Shown here piece after piece: positions 1-8,282 of a DNA stretch of 64,000 nt. The stretch covers positions 227,551-291,550 of the forward strand of contig CAZCOA010000001.1 in assembly GCA_964500225.1 (NCBI GenBank), in the 5' to 3' direction. This DNA comes from JAAYDY01 sp964500225 (GTDB taxonomy: Bacteria > Planctomycetota > Phycisphaerae > FEN-1346 > JAACEH01). The position numbers were made by a program, and so were the translations under genes. How positions within the stretch are numbered: position 1 is the first letter of the stretch; every line of letters starts with the position of its first letter. The notes below the pieces were generated by a model, which saw only the letters and a list, made by a program, of their open reading frames with translations, was not told where the DNA came from and searched no databases.

Positions 1-2251
1 CCAGCCGCGTCTTGTGCCCGTTCCTGGCCAGGATGCTGGGGGTGTTCTGGTACACCCAGTCCAGGTCGGCCGCCGCCGAGATGGTCAGGACGTTCGTCGT
101 GGGGGTCACGGTCACGGTGACCGTGTCCTGGTCGGTGGCGCTGTCCTGGTCGGCGACGGTCAGCGTGAGGACGTGAACACCGACGGCCAGGCTGAAGTGC
201 TGCACGGCCACGCCCTCGGCGCCCAGCAGCGTGCCGCCGTCTTCCCACCGCCAATCCACAAGGTTGCCGTCGGGGTCGGACGAGCGGCTGCCGTCGAGGG
301 CCACCCAGGCGTAGCCGCTCGGATCGGCCTCGACGGTCTGGTCCTCGCCGGCGTCGGCCGTTGGCGGCGCGTTCAGGCGCAGCACGACGACATCGTCATC
401 CGTGGCCCCCTCGTTGTCGGTCACCACGAGCGTGATGCTGCGAACGCCCACGGGCAACGTGACCTGGGCGGTCTGGCCCGTGGCGATCTGCGTGGCCCCT
501 TCCTTCCAGACGTAGCTGACGATGGTGCCGTCGGAATCGCTCGACGCGCTGCCGTCCAGGGTCACCGTGACATAGCCGTCACGGTCGGTGTCGTGGAGCA
601 ACTGGTTCGGCCCCGCCTCGGCCACGGGGGCGCGGTTCGGCTCCGGCTCGGCGTAGAGGATGTCGAGCTTCGCTCCGCGCGCGTGGCCGGTGTAGTCCCA
701 CTGGTACACGTAATGCCAGCCGATGGTGCCCGTGGGCCGCGCGCCCATGCCGCGAAGGCCCAGGAAATTGCCGGGGGCGTAGCCCGGCCGGTCGATGAAC
801 TCCTGCACAAGGGAGGAAATGTCCGGGCTGTCGTACCATTGCCCTTCCAGCCACGGGCTCTTCTCCATGATCCAGGTGACGGCGTTCTCGGTCACCGGCC
901 ACGTCCAGGGGTTGGTGGTAAACGCCGGGCAACTGTCGTAGTCGAACAGGTTCATCTGGAGAATCGGGCTGTTCTGCACATCGTTCTGCCCGTTGGAGCA
1001 CGCCGAGACCTTGGCCTCGAGGATCGTGCTGCCCTTGGGAATCGTGATGGACCACCGCATCCCCGACCGGCGGTCGCCGTAGTTGTACGGCCACAAAAGG
1101 ACCGTGTTGGTCGCCGAGTTGCTCGTCGAGGTGAACTGGGTGTCGTCGGCGCTGGCCGCAATCTGGTACACGACGTGAATGCTGCCGGCCTTGGCAACGA
1201 TCCGGACGTCGTCGCGGTCGGTGTTGCCCTGGTCGTCGGTCACGGTCAGGTAGATCGTGTGCGTGCCATAGGGCAGTTCCACCTCGGCGGTCTGGCCGGT
1301 GGCGATCACCGTGTCGCCTTCTTTCCAGACATAGCTGACCAGGGTGCCGTCGCGGCAGTAGCTGCCGGCCCCGTCCAGGACCACCGTGCAGGTGCCATTG
1401 GAATCGTTGTCCACGACGAACTGGTCGTCGCCGGCGTCGGCCCTTAACGGCAACTCGCAAAACATCTTATAGAGCACCAACAGGAGGGCCTTGCCCATGC
1501 GTTCCTGGATGAAGGGCGTGTTGGGGTGGATGTTGTCGCCGTTGGGGTAATAGAGGTTGTACTCGGGCAGCAGGTAGTCGCCCTGCCAGACGCCCGCCGG
1601 GTCGGTACCCAGCAGCCGGGCCATATCGTAGAAGGGCTGGACGCCCATGTAGGCCGCCCGCGACAAGGCCCCGAATGCCGCCGAGGCCTGGTTGCTGTCG
1701 TGATAGTACTGGTCGATCATGTAGCCGGAGGTCACATAGATGACCTTGATGTGCGGAAAATCCCGCCGCCAGCCGTCCAGAATCGCCTGATAGGTCGGAA
1801 AGGTGGCGGCATCGCAGAAATGGTACTCGACCATCACGGCATCGAGCTGGCCGTGGTAGCGATTGCGTACGAAGTTGTCGATTTCGACCAGGCGTGTGGC
1901 ATAGGTGGGGTTCAGCGTGCACAGATAGTGGACGAAATCGAAGTTGTCGAAGACATTCAGGGGAATGTCCTGTCCGTTGTTGACATCGTAGGTGGGGCTT
2001 CGGTTGAGCTGGTAGATGGGGTTGGACGAGGCCAGGGCATTGACGCCGCTGAGGATGCCGAGGCCGAAGGATCGGCTGGCCATGAGGACGTGCTTGCTGC
2101 GGATGACCTCCATGTCGGCCGCGGTGATGCGGTCGAATTCGTGGTCGGCTTCGTAGGCTCCGACATAATAGGGCGGCCCGGCCTGGACCCCCCCCCCCGC
2201 CGCCATCATTAGCACTGCCAGCACAGCAACACCGATCCGCCGCGATACCAT
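1..2251 (-). CDS. Secreted SGNH-like protein with PKD/REJ-like repeats (3' end outside window)
   Basis: The frame is open from an ATG at 2251 to the window edge, so at least 750 residues are present and the C-terminus is missing. Residues 1-25 form a signal peptide (cleavage near VQA-GPP). Residues about 30-250 read like an SGNH-type or GDSL-like region: Tyr-rich strands and a late DNIHPN motif resembling the Asp-x-x-His block of that fold. This is followed by a PKD/REJ-like Ig domain (VVLDGAGS..., TLTVTDDQG), a DNRLRE-like carbohydrate-associated domain (about 335-460) and at least two more PKD-like domains. It is probably exported and acts on or binds polysaccharide; substrate unknown. A GGAGG-like site (GGGAGG) precedes the ATG. 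An 11-C run (2188-2198) lies in the signal-peptide codons but the frame is intact. The fold assignment for residues 30-250 is tentative; the PKD-like repeats are clear. Confidence 0.72.
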   Translation of the reverse strand, partial: MVSRRIGVAVLAVLMMAAGGGVQAGPPYYVGAYEADHEFDRITAADMEVIRSKHVLMASRSFGLGILSGVNALASSNPIYQLNRSPTYDVNNGQDIPLNVFDNFDFVHYLCTLNPTYATRLVEIDNFVRNRYHGQLDAVMVEYHFCDAATFPTYQAILDGWRRDFPHIKVIYVTSGYMIDQYYHDSNQASAAFGALSRAAYMGVQPFYDMARLLGTDPAGVWQGDYLLPEYNLYYPNGDNIHPNTPFIQERMGKALLLVLYKMFCELPLRADAGDDQFVVDNDSNGTCTVVLDGAGSYCRDGTLVSYVWKEGDTVIATGQTAEVELPYGTHTIYLTVTDDQGNTDRDDVRIVAKAGSIHVVYQIAASADDTQFTSTSNSATNTVLLWPYNYGDRRSGMRWSITIPKGSTILEAKVSACSNGQNDVQNSPILQMNLFDYDSCPAFTTNPWTWPVTENAVTWIMEKSPWLEGQWYDSPDISSLVQEFIDRPGYAPGNFLGLRGMGARPTGTIGWHYVYQWDYTGHARGAKLDILYAEPEPNRAPVAEAGPNQLLHDTDRDGYVTVTLDGSASSDSDGTIVSYVWKEGATQIATGQTAQVTLPVGVRSITLVVTDNEGATDDDVVVLRLNAPPTADAGEDQTVEADPSGYAWVALDGSRSSDPDGNLVDWRWEDGGTLLGAEGVAVQHFSLAVGVHVLTLTVADQDSATDQDTVTVTVTPTTNVLTISAAADLDWVYQNTPSILARNGHKTRL

Positions 2252-2414
2252 GGTTGCCTCCCGGCACAACAATCGGACACGTAGCGATGAGGTCGAACTC
2301 GTCCTTGCGGGGCCACTGTCGGCGGGCTGGAAGGGTCGCACGACGGCCCTCGCTCGAAACGGTCATCAAGGATGGCTGCCCAAGGGCGCCCCGATCACGG
2401 GGAGCAGTACGGAT

Positions 2415-2444
2415 AATATACACCATAAAGCCTGCAAGAAGCAA
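2415..2444 (-). promoter_or_regulatory. Predicted promoter of the SGNH/PKD-like gene
   Basis: Read on the minus strand: TTGCTT (2444-2439), 18 bp, TATATT (2420-2415). The region is much more AT-rich than its surroundings. The expected transcript start near 2408 leaves a leader of about 157 nt before the ATG at 2251. Confidence 0.5.
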
Positions 2445-2502
2445 TTGATTAAGACGTCAGGCGTGCTCCGGCGGCGGCGCGGCCGCGGGAAGGGCTTTTT
2501 CC

Positions 2503-2530
2503 TTGACGGTGGCAGAGGGAATAGGATACC
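2503..2530 (+). promoter_or_regulatory. Candidate promoter of the rpmF-fab operon
   Basis: TTGACG (2503-2508), 16 bp, GATACC (2525-2530). The -35 box is good and the -10 box weak. It is the best plus-strand candidate upstream of rpmF, and transcription from it would include the hairpin at 2543-2567. Confidence 0.4.
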
Positions 2531-2542
2531 ATGGCCGCTTTG

Positions 2543-2567
2543 ACGAGAGGGCTTGGAGCCCTCTCGT
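2543..2567 (+). promoter_or_regulatory. Perfect 11-bp hairpin in the rpmF leader
   Basis: ACGAGAGGGCT, loop TGG, AGCCCTCTCGT: an uninterrupted 11-bp stem with a 3-nt loop, 48 nt before the rpmF start. No U-run follows, so it is not a classical terminator. It could be a protein-binding leader element, an RNase site or an mRNA-stability hairpin. Confidence 0.5.
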
Positions 2568-2614
2568 TAGCTTACAGTCTGGCCATGAGTGGCCATCAAG
2601 GGGATCGACGACCT

Positions 2615-2794
2615 ATGCTACCGAAACGCAAGTCAAGCAAGGCCCGCAAGCGGAAGCGTCGCAGCCATCACGCGCTGACGCCGCAGGCGACCATCATTTG
2701 CAGCCACTGCAACCACGTGACGTTGCCGCACCGCGTGTGCGACAACTGTGGCTGGTACCAGAACCGTCAGGTTGTGGCCACCAAGGAGAGCTGA
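2615..2794 (+). CDS. rpmF: Large ribosomal subunit protein bL32
   Basis: 59 residues, the usual size for bL32 (56-65). The N-terminus is highly basic (MLPKRKSSKARKRKRR) and is followed by a zinc ribbon with Cys29-x2-Cys32 and Cys42-x2-Cys45, so this is the zinc-binding C+ form. The ATG at 2615 fits the family start; an AGGGG site lies about 11 nt upstream. plsX starts 4 nt after its stop. The rpmF-plsX-fab linkage is common in bacteria and ties ribosome supply to lipid synthesis. The yceD (DUF177) gene that often precedes rpmF is absent here. Confidence 0.97.
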   Translation: MLPKRKSSKARKRKRRSHHALTPQATIICSHCNHVTLPHRVCDNCGWYQNRQVVATKES

Positions 2795-2798
2795 AGGC

Positions 2799-3803
2799 AT
2801 GCGGACGGCCCTGGATGCGATGGGCGGGGATTTCGCGCCCACGGAGATCATCAAGGGAGCGGTCGAAGCCCTTGAAATCCTGCCTCCGGAGGATTCGATT
2901 CTCCTGGTGGGCCCCCAGGATACCCTCGAGGGCGAGCTGAAGGCCCTGGGCGGCCCGTTCGACCGGATCGTGATCGAACACGCCGAGCAGGCCATCGGGA
3001 TGGACGAATCGCCGGTCGAGGCGCTTCGGCAGAAACCGCGGTCCAGCATCAGCCGGATGGTCGAGGCGATGAAGGAAGGCCGCGCCGACGCGTTCGTGTC
3101 GGCGGGCAACACGGGGGCGGTCGTGGCGGCGGCGCAGATGGCGTTGCGGACGCTGCGAGGCGTTCGCCGCGCGGGCATCTCGATCGTTGTGCCGACGTTC
3201 CACGGGCCTGTGGTGGTGATCGACGTCGGAGCCAACATTCACGCCAAACCGCTGCACCTGGCCCAATACGGGTTGATGGCCTCGGTGTACAGCCAGCGCG
3301 TTCTGGGGACCAAGAGCCCGCGCGTGGGGCTGATGAGCATCGGCAGCGAAGACGCCAAGGGCACGGACCTGGTCCGCGAGACGCGGCACCTGCTCCGCAG
3401 CGCGCCGATCAATTTCTGCGGCAACGCCGAAGGACGGGATCTGTTCAACGGCAGCTTCGACGTGATCGTCTGCGACGGTTTCGTCGGCAACGTCGTCCTG
3501 AAGGTGATCGAGGGCATGGGCGAAGGCATGATCCGGATGCTGGCCGAGGAACTGGGTTCGTCCGCCCCGGACATGGTGTCGAAACTCAAGCCGGTCATTT
3601 CGAAGCTCCAGGAGCAACACGACTATTCGTCGTATGGGGGCGCGCCGCTGCTGGGAATCGACGGAATCGGCATCATCAGTCATGGTTCCTCCAAGGCTCG
3701 GGCCATCAAGAACGCCTTGAAAGCCGCCTCGCGATTTGCCGGGCAGAAGGTCAATGAGGCGATCGAAGACGCCTTGGCTCCGGCAGGAGAACTTCACCAG
3801 TGA
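2799..3803 (+). CDS. plsX: Phosphate acyltransferase PlsX
   Basis: 334 residues. PlsX makes acyl-phosphate from acyl-ACP, the first committed donor for the PlsY route to phosphatidic acid. The start MRTALDAMGGDFAP matches the family N-terminus, followed by the SAGNTGA block and the IDVGAN block typical of PlsX. The ATG at 2799 was chosen over upstream in-frame starts because it begins exactly at the family motif and has a GGAG-type site overlapping the end of rpmF. The stop overlaps the fabH GTG start by four bases (GTGA), indicating translational coupling. Peripheral cytoplasmic membrane enzyme. Confidence 0.97.
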   Translation: MRTALDAMGGDFAPTEIIKGAVEALEILPPEDSILLVGPQDTLEGELKALGGPFDRIVIEHAEQAIGMDESPVEALRQKPRSSISRMVEAMKEGRADAFVSAGNTGAVVAAAQMALRTLRGVRRAGISIVVPTFHGPVVVIDVGANIHAKPLHLAQYGLMASVYSQRVLGTKSPRVGLMSIGSEDAKGTDLVRETRHLLRSAPINFCGNAEGRDLFNGSFDVIVCDGFVGNVVLKVIEGMGEGMIRMLAEELGSSAPDMVSKLKPVISKLQEQHDYSSYGGAPLLGIDGIGIISHGSSKARAIKNALKAASRFAGQKVNEAIEDALAPAGELHQ

Positions 3804-4792
3804 GTCATCCGCGCAGCGTAAAGATCGTCGGGACCGGGTTTTACGTCCCCGATCGGATCATGACCAATGACGATTTCACGAAGCTCGTCGAGACGTCCGA
3901 CGAGTGGATCGTGACGCGCACGGGCATTCGCGAGCGTCGCATCGCCGCCGAGAACGAGACCACGAGCGACATGGCCGTGGCCGCCGCCCGCGAGGCCCTG
4001 AAAGACGCCGGCCGCGAAGCGGCCGATGTGGACCTGGTGATTATCTCGACCATCACGCCGGACCACATTTTCCCGGCCACGGCGGCACTGGTGCAGCACA
4101 AGCTGGGCATTCCGAAGTGCGGCGGCTTCGATCTGGAAGCGGCCTGCTCGGGGTTCGTATGCGGCCTGGCGATGGCCCGCGGTGCGATCATGACGGGCAT
4201 CGCTCGCAGGGCCTTGGTCATCGGGGCCGAGAAACTCAGCGCCATCACCAACTACAAAGACCGGGGCAGTTGCATTCTGTTCGGCGACGGGGCCGGGGCC
4301 GCCCTCCTGGAAGGTTCGGACGAGCCTGACACGGGAATCCTCTACAACACGCTCGGGATCGACGGCGTAGGCAGCCATTTGATGATCGTTCCGGCCGGCG
4401 GCACGGCCCAGCCCGTGACCCACCGGAATCTGGACGAGGCGGCCCACAAGATGGTCATCCAGGGCCGTGAGGTGTACCGTTTCGCCGTGGACAAGATGCA
4501 GGAACTGGTCCGCGACGCCATGGCCCAGTGCCACCTGACGGTGGACGACGTGGCGTTGGTGGTGCCGCACCAAGTGAACACGCGGATCATCGATTCGGCC
4601 GTCGGGCGTCTGGGGTTCCCGGCGGAGAAGATCTTCGTCAACATCGACAAGTACGGCAACACCAGCGCGGCGAGCGTGCCGATCGCGTTGGCCGAGGCGC
4701 GGCGTCAGGGTTGCCTGCGCGACGGCCAGACGGCGATCCTGGTCGCGTTCGGGGGCGGTTTGTCGTGGGCGTCGGCGGTCGTGAAATTCTAG
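3800..4792 (+). CDS. fabH: Beta-ketoacyl-ACP synthase III
   Basis: 330 residues. FabH condenses acetyl-CoA (or a branched starter) with malonyl-ACP to begin fatty-acid synthesis. The complete catalytic triad is visible: Cys116 in EAACSGF, His257 in PHQVN and Asn287 in YGNTSAAS. The N-terminal signature VKIVGTGFYVPDRIMTN is typical. It starts with GTG inside the plsX stop (GTGA overlap). The primer preference cannot be read from sequence alone. Confidence 0.97.
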   Translation: MSHPRSVKIVGTGFYVPDRIMTNDDFTKLVETSDEWIVTRTGIRERRIAAENETTSDMAVAAAREALKDAGREAADVDLVIISTITPDHIFPATAALVQHKLGIPKCGGFDLEAACSGFVCGLAMARGAIMTGIARRALVIGAEKLSAITNYKDRGSCILFGDGAGAALLEGSDEPDTGILYNTLGIDGVGSHLMIVPAGGTAQPVTHRNLDEAAHKMVIQGREVYRFAVDKMQELVRDAMAQCHLTVDDVALVVPHQVNTRIIDSAVGRLGFPAEKIFVNIDKYGNTSAASVPIALAEARRQGCLRDGQTAILVAFGGGLSWASAVVKF

Positions 4793-4832
4793 CGCGCCGC
4801 GGCGGCTGTCGATCCACCGTACGATTCTCGAT

Positions 4833-4854
4833 GCCCGAGACGGATTTCTCGGGC
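4833..4854 (+). other. Hairpin between fabH and fabD
   Basis: GCCCGAGA, loop CGGATT, TCTCGGGC: a perfect 8-bp stem in the 97-nt fabH-fabD gap, with no T tract after it. It may be an mRNA processing or stability element that separates the plsX-fabH part from fabD. Confidence 0.45.
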
Positions 4855-4889
4855 GAATGGACCGGAACCAGAGGTCGAGGAGACCATTC

Positions 4890-5813
4890 ATGGGCAAGAC
4901 CGCATTGCTCTTTCCCGGCCAGGGCGCTCAGAGCGTCGGCATGGGCGCGGACCTGTACCAGGCCTCGCCCAGGGCGCGCGAGCTATTCGACCTGGCCGAC
5001 CGGCTGCTCGGGTTCAAGCTCTCGACGATCTGCTTCGAGGGTCCCGAGGAACGTCTGAACGCGACCGACATCAGCCAGCCGGCCATTTTCGTCACGAGCG
5101 TGGCCCTGGCCGAGTGTTTTGCGGCCGGGTCGGGCCGCGACGTGAAGGCCGCAGCGGCCGCGGGCTTGAGCCTGGGCGAGTACACCGCCCTGTGGGCCGC
5201 TGGCGCCCTGTCGTTCGAGGACGGCGTGCGTCTGACCCGCCGCCGGGGAGAGCTGATGCAGGCTGCCGCCGAGGCCAACCCGTCCACAATGGTGAGCATC
5301 ATGGGACTGGACGAGGGGCAGGTAAAAAACATTTGTGAAGCGGCTTCGGCGCTGGGTATAATCTCGCCCGCCAATTTCAACTGCCCGGGTCAGATTGTGG
5401 TCTCGGGGACGAAGGGGGCATGCGCCAAGGCGCTTGCGCTGGCCGAGGAGGCCGGCGGCAGAGCCGTCGAGTTGAAAGTGGCCGGCGCGTTTCACAGCCA
5501 GTTGATGGCCTCGGCCGCCGCCGGGCTGGCGCGGGAGCTGGATGCCATTACCCTGAGCGATCTGCGGATGCCGGTGGTGGCCAACGTCACGGCGAATTAC
5601 TACGCGTCGTCGGCGGAGATTCGGCCGATGCTGGTCCGTCAACTGACGGGCAGTATCCTCTGGCAGAAGTCGATGGAGCGGCTGCTGGCGGACGGTTTCG
5701 ACACGTTTTACGAGATCGGCCCCGGTCGCGTGCTTCGCGGCCTGATGAAGAAGATCGACCGCAGCGCCTCCGTGATGGGCGTCAGTGTCGCCGCAGAGAC
5801 GGGCGTCTGCTGA
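4890..5813 (+). CDS. fabD: Malonyl-CoA:ACP malonyltransferase
   Basis: 307 residues, standard length. It moves malonyl from CoA to ACP for chain extension. The N-terminal LFPGQGAQ motif is present, the nucleophile is Ser94 in GLSLGEY, and the partner is His202 in GAFHSQLM. The ATG at 4890 is preferred over an in-frame ATG 33 nt upstream because GAGGAG sits 9 nt before it and the family begins at MGKTALLFPG. Fourth gene of the fab operon, supplying malonyl-ACP to FabH and FabF. Confidence 0.96.
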   Translation: MGKTALLFPGQGAQSVGMGADLYQASPRARELFDLADRLLGFKLSTICFEGPEERLNATDISQPAIFVTSVALAECFAAGSGRDVKAAAAAGLSLGEYTALWAAGALSFEDGVRLTRRRGELMQAAAEANPSTMVSIMGLDEGQVKNICEAASALGIISPANFNCPGQIVVSGTKGACAKALALAEEAGGRAVELKVAGAFHSQLMASAAAGLARELDAITLSDLRMPVVANVTANYYASSAEIRPMLVRQLTGSILWQKSMERLLADGFDTFYEIGPGRVLRGLMKKIDRSASVMGVSVAAETGVC

Positions 5814-5867
5814 GGCCGGAACAAGACCGGGAAACTTGCTGAGTCCTACCTGAGCGAGGAGGTTCTG

Positions 5868-6611
5868 ATGAGCGTCACGGACCGCGTAGCGATCGTGACT
5901 GGAGGCGGTCGCGGTATTGGCCGGGCGATAGCCGTGCGGCTGGCCCGAGGCGGCGCCAAGGTCGCCCTGATGGACGTGCTGGAAGAGCCGATGGCCGAGA
6001 CCGTCAAGCTGTGCACCGAGGCGGGGTCGCCGCTGGTCAAGGCCTACAAGCTGGACGTGACGGACGAAGAGGCCGTTGAAAAGACCGTCGAAGCCGTCAA
6101 CGAGGAATTCGGCAGCATCGATATCCTGGTGAACAACGCCGGCATCACGCGGGACGACCTGCTGATGCGGATGGAGACGAAGGCCTGGGACCTGGTCCTG
6201 GCGGTGAACCTGAAGGGGACGTTCCTGATGACACGGGCGGCGTCGCGCTATATGATGCGTCAGCGTCGTGGCCGGATCGTGAACATCGCCAGCGTGTCGG
6301 GCCTGGCGGGCAATGCGGGGCAGGCGAACTACTCGGCGTCGAAGGCGGGCGTGGTGGGCCTGACGAAGACGACGGCGCGTGAGCTGGCGGCCCGGAATGT
6401 GACGGCCAATGCGGTGGCGCCGGGGTTCATCCGGACGGACATGACGGACGTGCTGCCGGCGGCGGTGAAGGAGAAGGCCCTGGCGAACATTCCGTTGCGT
6501 CGGATGGGCGAGGCCGAGGACGTGGCGGAGGCGGTGGCGTTCTTCGCTTCGGATGCGGCGGCGTACATCACAGGACAGGTATTGGCCGTGGATGGCGGCA
6601 TGGTGATGTGA
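5868..6611 (+). CDS. fabG: 3-oxoacyl-ACP reductase
   Basis: 247 residues of the SDR family. It reduces 3-oxoacyl-ACP to 3-hydroxyacyl-ACP with NADPH. Visible features are the Rossmann glycine motif TGGGRGIG (11-18), the NNAG motif (89-92), and the catalytic Ser142, Tyr155 and Lys159 (YSASK). GAGGAGG lies just before the ATG. Its place between fabD and acpP supports the fab assignment over other SDR enzymes. No fabZ or fabI is present in the window, so the dehydratase and enoyl reductase must be encoded elsewhere. Confidence 0.96.
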   Translation: MSVTDRVAIVTGGGRGIGRAIAVRLARGGAKVALMDVLEEPMAETVKLCTEAGSPLVKAYKLDVTDEEAVEKTVEAVNEEFGSIDILVNNAGITRDDLLMRMETKAWDLVLAVNLKGTFLMTRAASRYMMRQRRGRIVNIASVSGLAGNAGQANYSASKAGVVGLTKTTARELAARNVTANAVAPGFIRTDMTDVLPAAVKEKALANIPLRRMGEAEDVAEAVAFFASDAAAYITGQVLAVDGGMVM

Positions 6612-6693
6612 GGACAATTCGCAAGCCGGCGTCCCGGATGGCGGCCGGCCGATGAGTTGGTCGAACGATCAATCAGATTGGGAGGAAGTTATC

Positions 6694-6930
6694 GTGGCGT
6701 CGATCGAAGAACGCGTAACCAGCATTGTGGCCGAGCAGATGGGTGTTGACAAGGCGAACATCAGCCCCGAAACATCGTTTATCAATGACCTGGGCGCCGA
6801 TTCGCTCGATGTGGTGGAACTGGTCATGGAGCTTGAGGACGAGTTCGACATCAGCATATCGGACGAAGACGCCGAGAAGATCAAGACGGTGGGCCAGGCG
6901 GTCGAGTACATTAAGGGGCACTCGAAGTGA
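6694..6930 (+). CDS. acpP: Acyl carrier protein
   Basis: 78 residues, acidic, with the DSL motif and phosphopantetheine-bearing Ser37 (LGADSLDVVEL). I chose the GTG at 6694: it has GGAGGA 8 nt upstream and gives the usual ACP start (ASIEERV). An upstream in-frame ATG at 6652 would add 14 unconserved residues. The stop overlaps the fabF GTG (GTGA). It carries all acyl intermediates of the pathway in the cytoplasm. Confidence 0.97.
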   Translation: MASIEERVTSIVAEQMGVDKANISPETSFINDLGADSLDVVELVMELEDEFDISISDEDAEKIKTVGQAVEYIKGHSK

Positions 6931-8168
6931 CGTCGGATCGTCGCGTCGTCATCACGGGCATGGGTCTGGTCACGAGCCTTGGCCAGACCGTTTCGCAATT
7001 CTGGGACGGTCTGACGGCCGGCCGCAGCGGCGTTCGTCCGATCACGCGCTTCGACGTGAGCCAGTACGACAGCCGCATCGCCGGCGAGATTCCCGACTTC
7101 GATCCGGGCCCGTGCATCGACGCGCGTGAGGCCAAGCGCATCGACCGGTTCGGGCAGTTCGCCCTGGTGGCGGCTGCCGAAGCCGTGACCGATTGCGGGA
7201 TGGACTTCGCGGCGGAGGATCCGTACCGGTGCGGCGTGATCATCGGCAGCGGCATCGGCGGGTTGCATGAAATCGAGACCCAGTTCGAGCGACTGTTGGA
7301 GAAGGGGCCGAGCCGGGTCTCGGCATTCCTGGTGCCGAAGCTGATGGCCAATGCCGCCTCGGCGCTGGTGTCGATCCGGTACGGGTTGAAGGGTCCTAAC
7401 GTGGCCGTGGTGTCGGCCTGTGCCAGTGCCACCAACTCGATCGGCGAAGCCTTCAAGGTGGTCCAGCGCGGCGAGGCGGACGTGATGGTCACCGGGGGCA
7501 GCGAGGCGGCCGTGACGCGGATCGGCCTGTCGGGGTTCTGTGCGATGAAAGCCCTCTCGACGCGAAACGACGCCCCCGAGCAGGCCAGCCGTCCGTTCGA
7601 CCGCGACCGCGACGGGTTCGTCATGGGCGAAGGGGCCGGCATCCTGGTCCTGGAGGAAATGGAGCGTGCCAAGGCCCGCGGCGCGAAGCTCTATGCCGAG
7701 GTGATCGGCTACGGTATGGCCGGCGACGGGTGGCACATCACCGCGCCGGACGAAGAGGGCCGCGGGGCGGCTGCCGCCATGGAAGACGCCCTGCGCGACG
7801 CGGGGTTGAACCGCGACGACGTGGATTACATCAATGCCCACGGCACCAGCACGGGCCTGGGCGACGCCATGGAAGTGCGGGCCGTGCAGCGCGTCTTCGG
7901 CGACCGCGCCAAGCGAATCCCCATATCCAGCACCAAGAGCTTCATCGGTCACCTGCTCGGCGCCAGCGGCGCCGTGGAACTGATCGCCACCGTCCGCGGC
8001 ATGCAGGACAGCACGATTCACGCGACGCTGAACTTCCAGCGGGCCGACGATGGGGTCGAGATGGATTTCGTGCCGGGGGCGGCGCGACGGACGAAGGTGG
8101 ACGTGGCCATCAGCAACTCGTTCGGCTTCGGCGGACACAACGCCTGTCTGGCCGTGCGGCGCGTGTGA
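6927..8168 (+). CDS. fabF: Beta-ketoacyl-ACP synthase II
   Basis: 413 residues, standard KAS I/II length. It elongates acyl-ACP with malonyl-ACP. The Cys-His-His triad is complete: Cys165 in SACASATN, His305 in NAHGTST and His342 in GHLLGAS. The GTG start at 6927 overlaps the acpP stop by four bases. Order and full motif set support FabF over FabB. It is the last gene of the operon, with a hairpin terminator 69 nt downstream. Confidence 0.96.
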   Translation: MTSDRRVVITGMGLVTSLGQTVSQFWDGLTAGRSGVRPITRFDVSQYDSRIAGEIPDFDPGPCIDAREAKRIDRFGQFALVAAAEAVTDCGMDFAAEDPYRCGVIIGSGIGGLHEIETQFERLLEKGPSRVSAFLVPKLMANAASALVSIRYGLKGPNVAVVSACASATNSIGEAFKVVQRGEADVMVTGGSEAAVTRIGLSGFCAMKALSTRNDAPEQASRPFDRDRDGFVMGEGAGILVLEEMERAKARGAKLYAEVIGYGMAGDGWHITAPDEEGRGAAAAMEDALRDAGLNRDDVDYINAHGTSTGLGDAMEVRAVQRVFGDRAKRIPISSTKSFIGHLLGASGAVELIATVRGMQDSTIHATLNFQRADDGVEMDFVPGAARRTKVDVAISNSFGFGGHNACLAVRRV

Positions 8169-8236
8169 CGGCGGGAACGGACTTCACCGTCCGCACGAGT
8201 CCGCCCCCCTAGGAAAATGCCAAGGCAGTCTGTTCT

Positions 8237-8272
8237 CGACCGGGCCGCAGCATGTGGTCCGGTCGGTGTTTA
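8237..8272 (+). terminator. Predicted terminator of the fab operon
   Basis: CGACCGGGCC (8237-8246), 9-nt loop, GGTCCGGTCG (8256-8265), followed by GTGTTTAT. The 10-bp stem has one G-T pair and only a short T stretch. It lies between the convergent fabF and the thioredoxin/TPR pseudogene. Confidence 0.55.
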
Positions 8273-8282
8273 TGCGTTCCGC

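Noticed and set aside
2531..2614. Longer rpmF start upstream (87-residue form)
   Set aside because: It would put the leader hairpin in coding sequence and add 28 residues absent from bL32; the ATG at 2615 matches the family.
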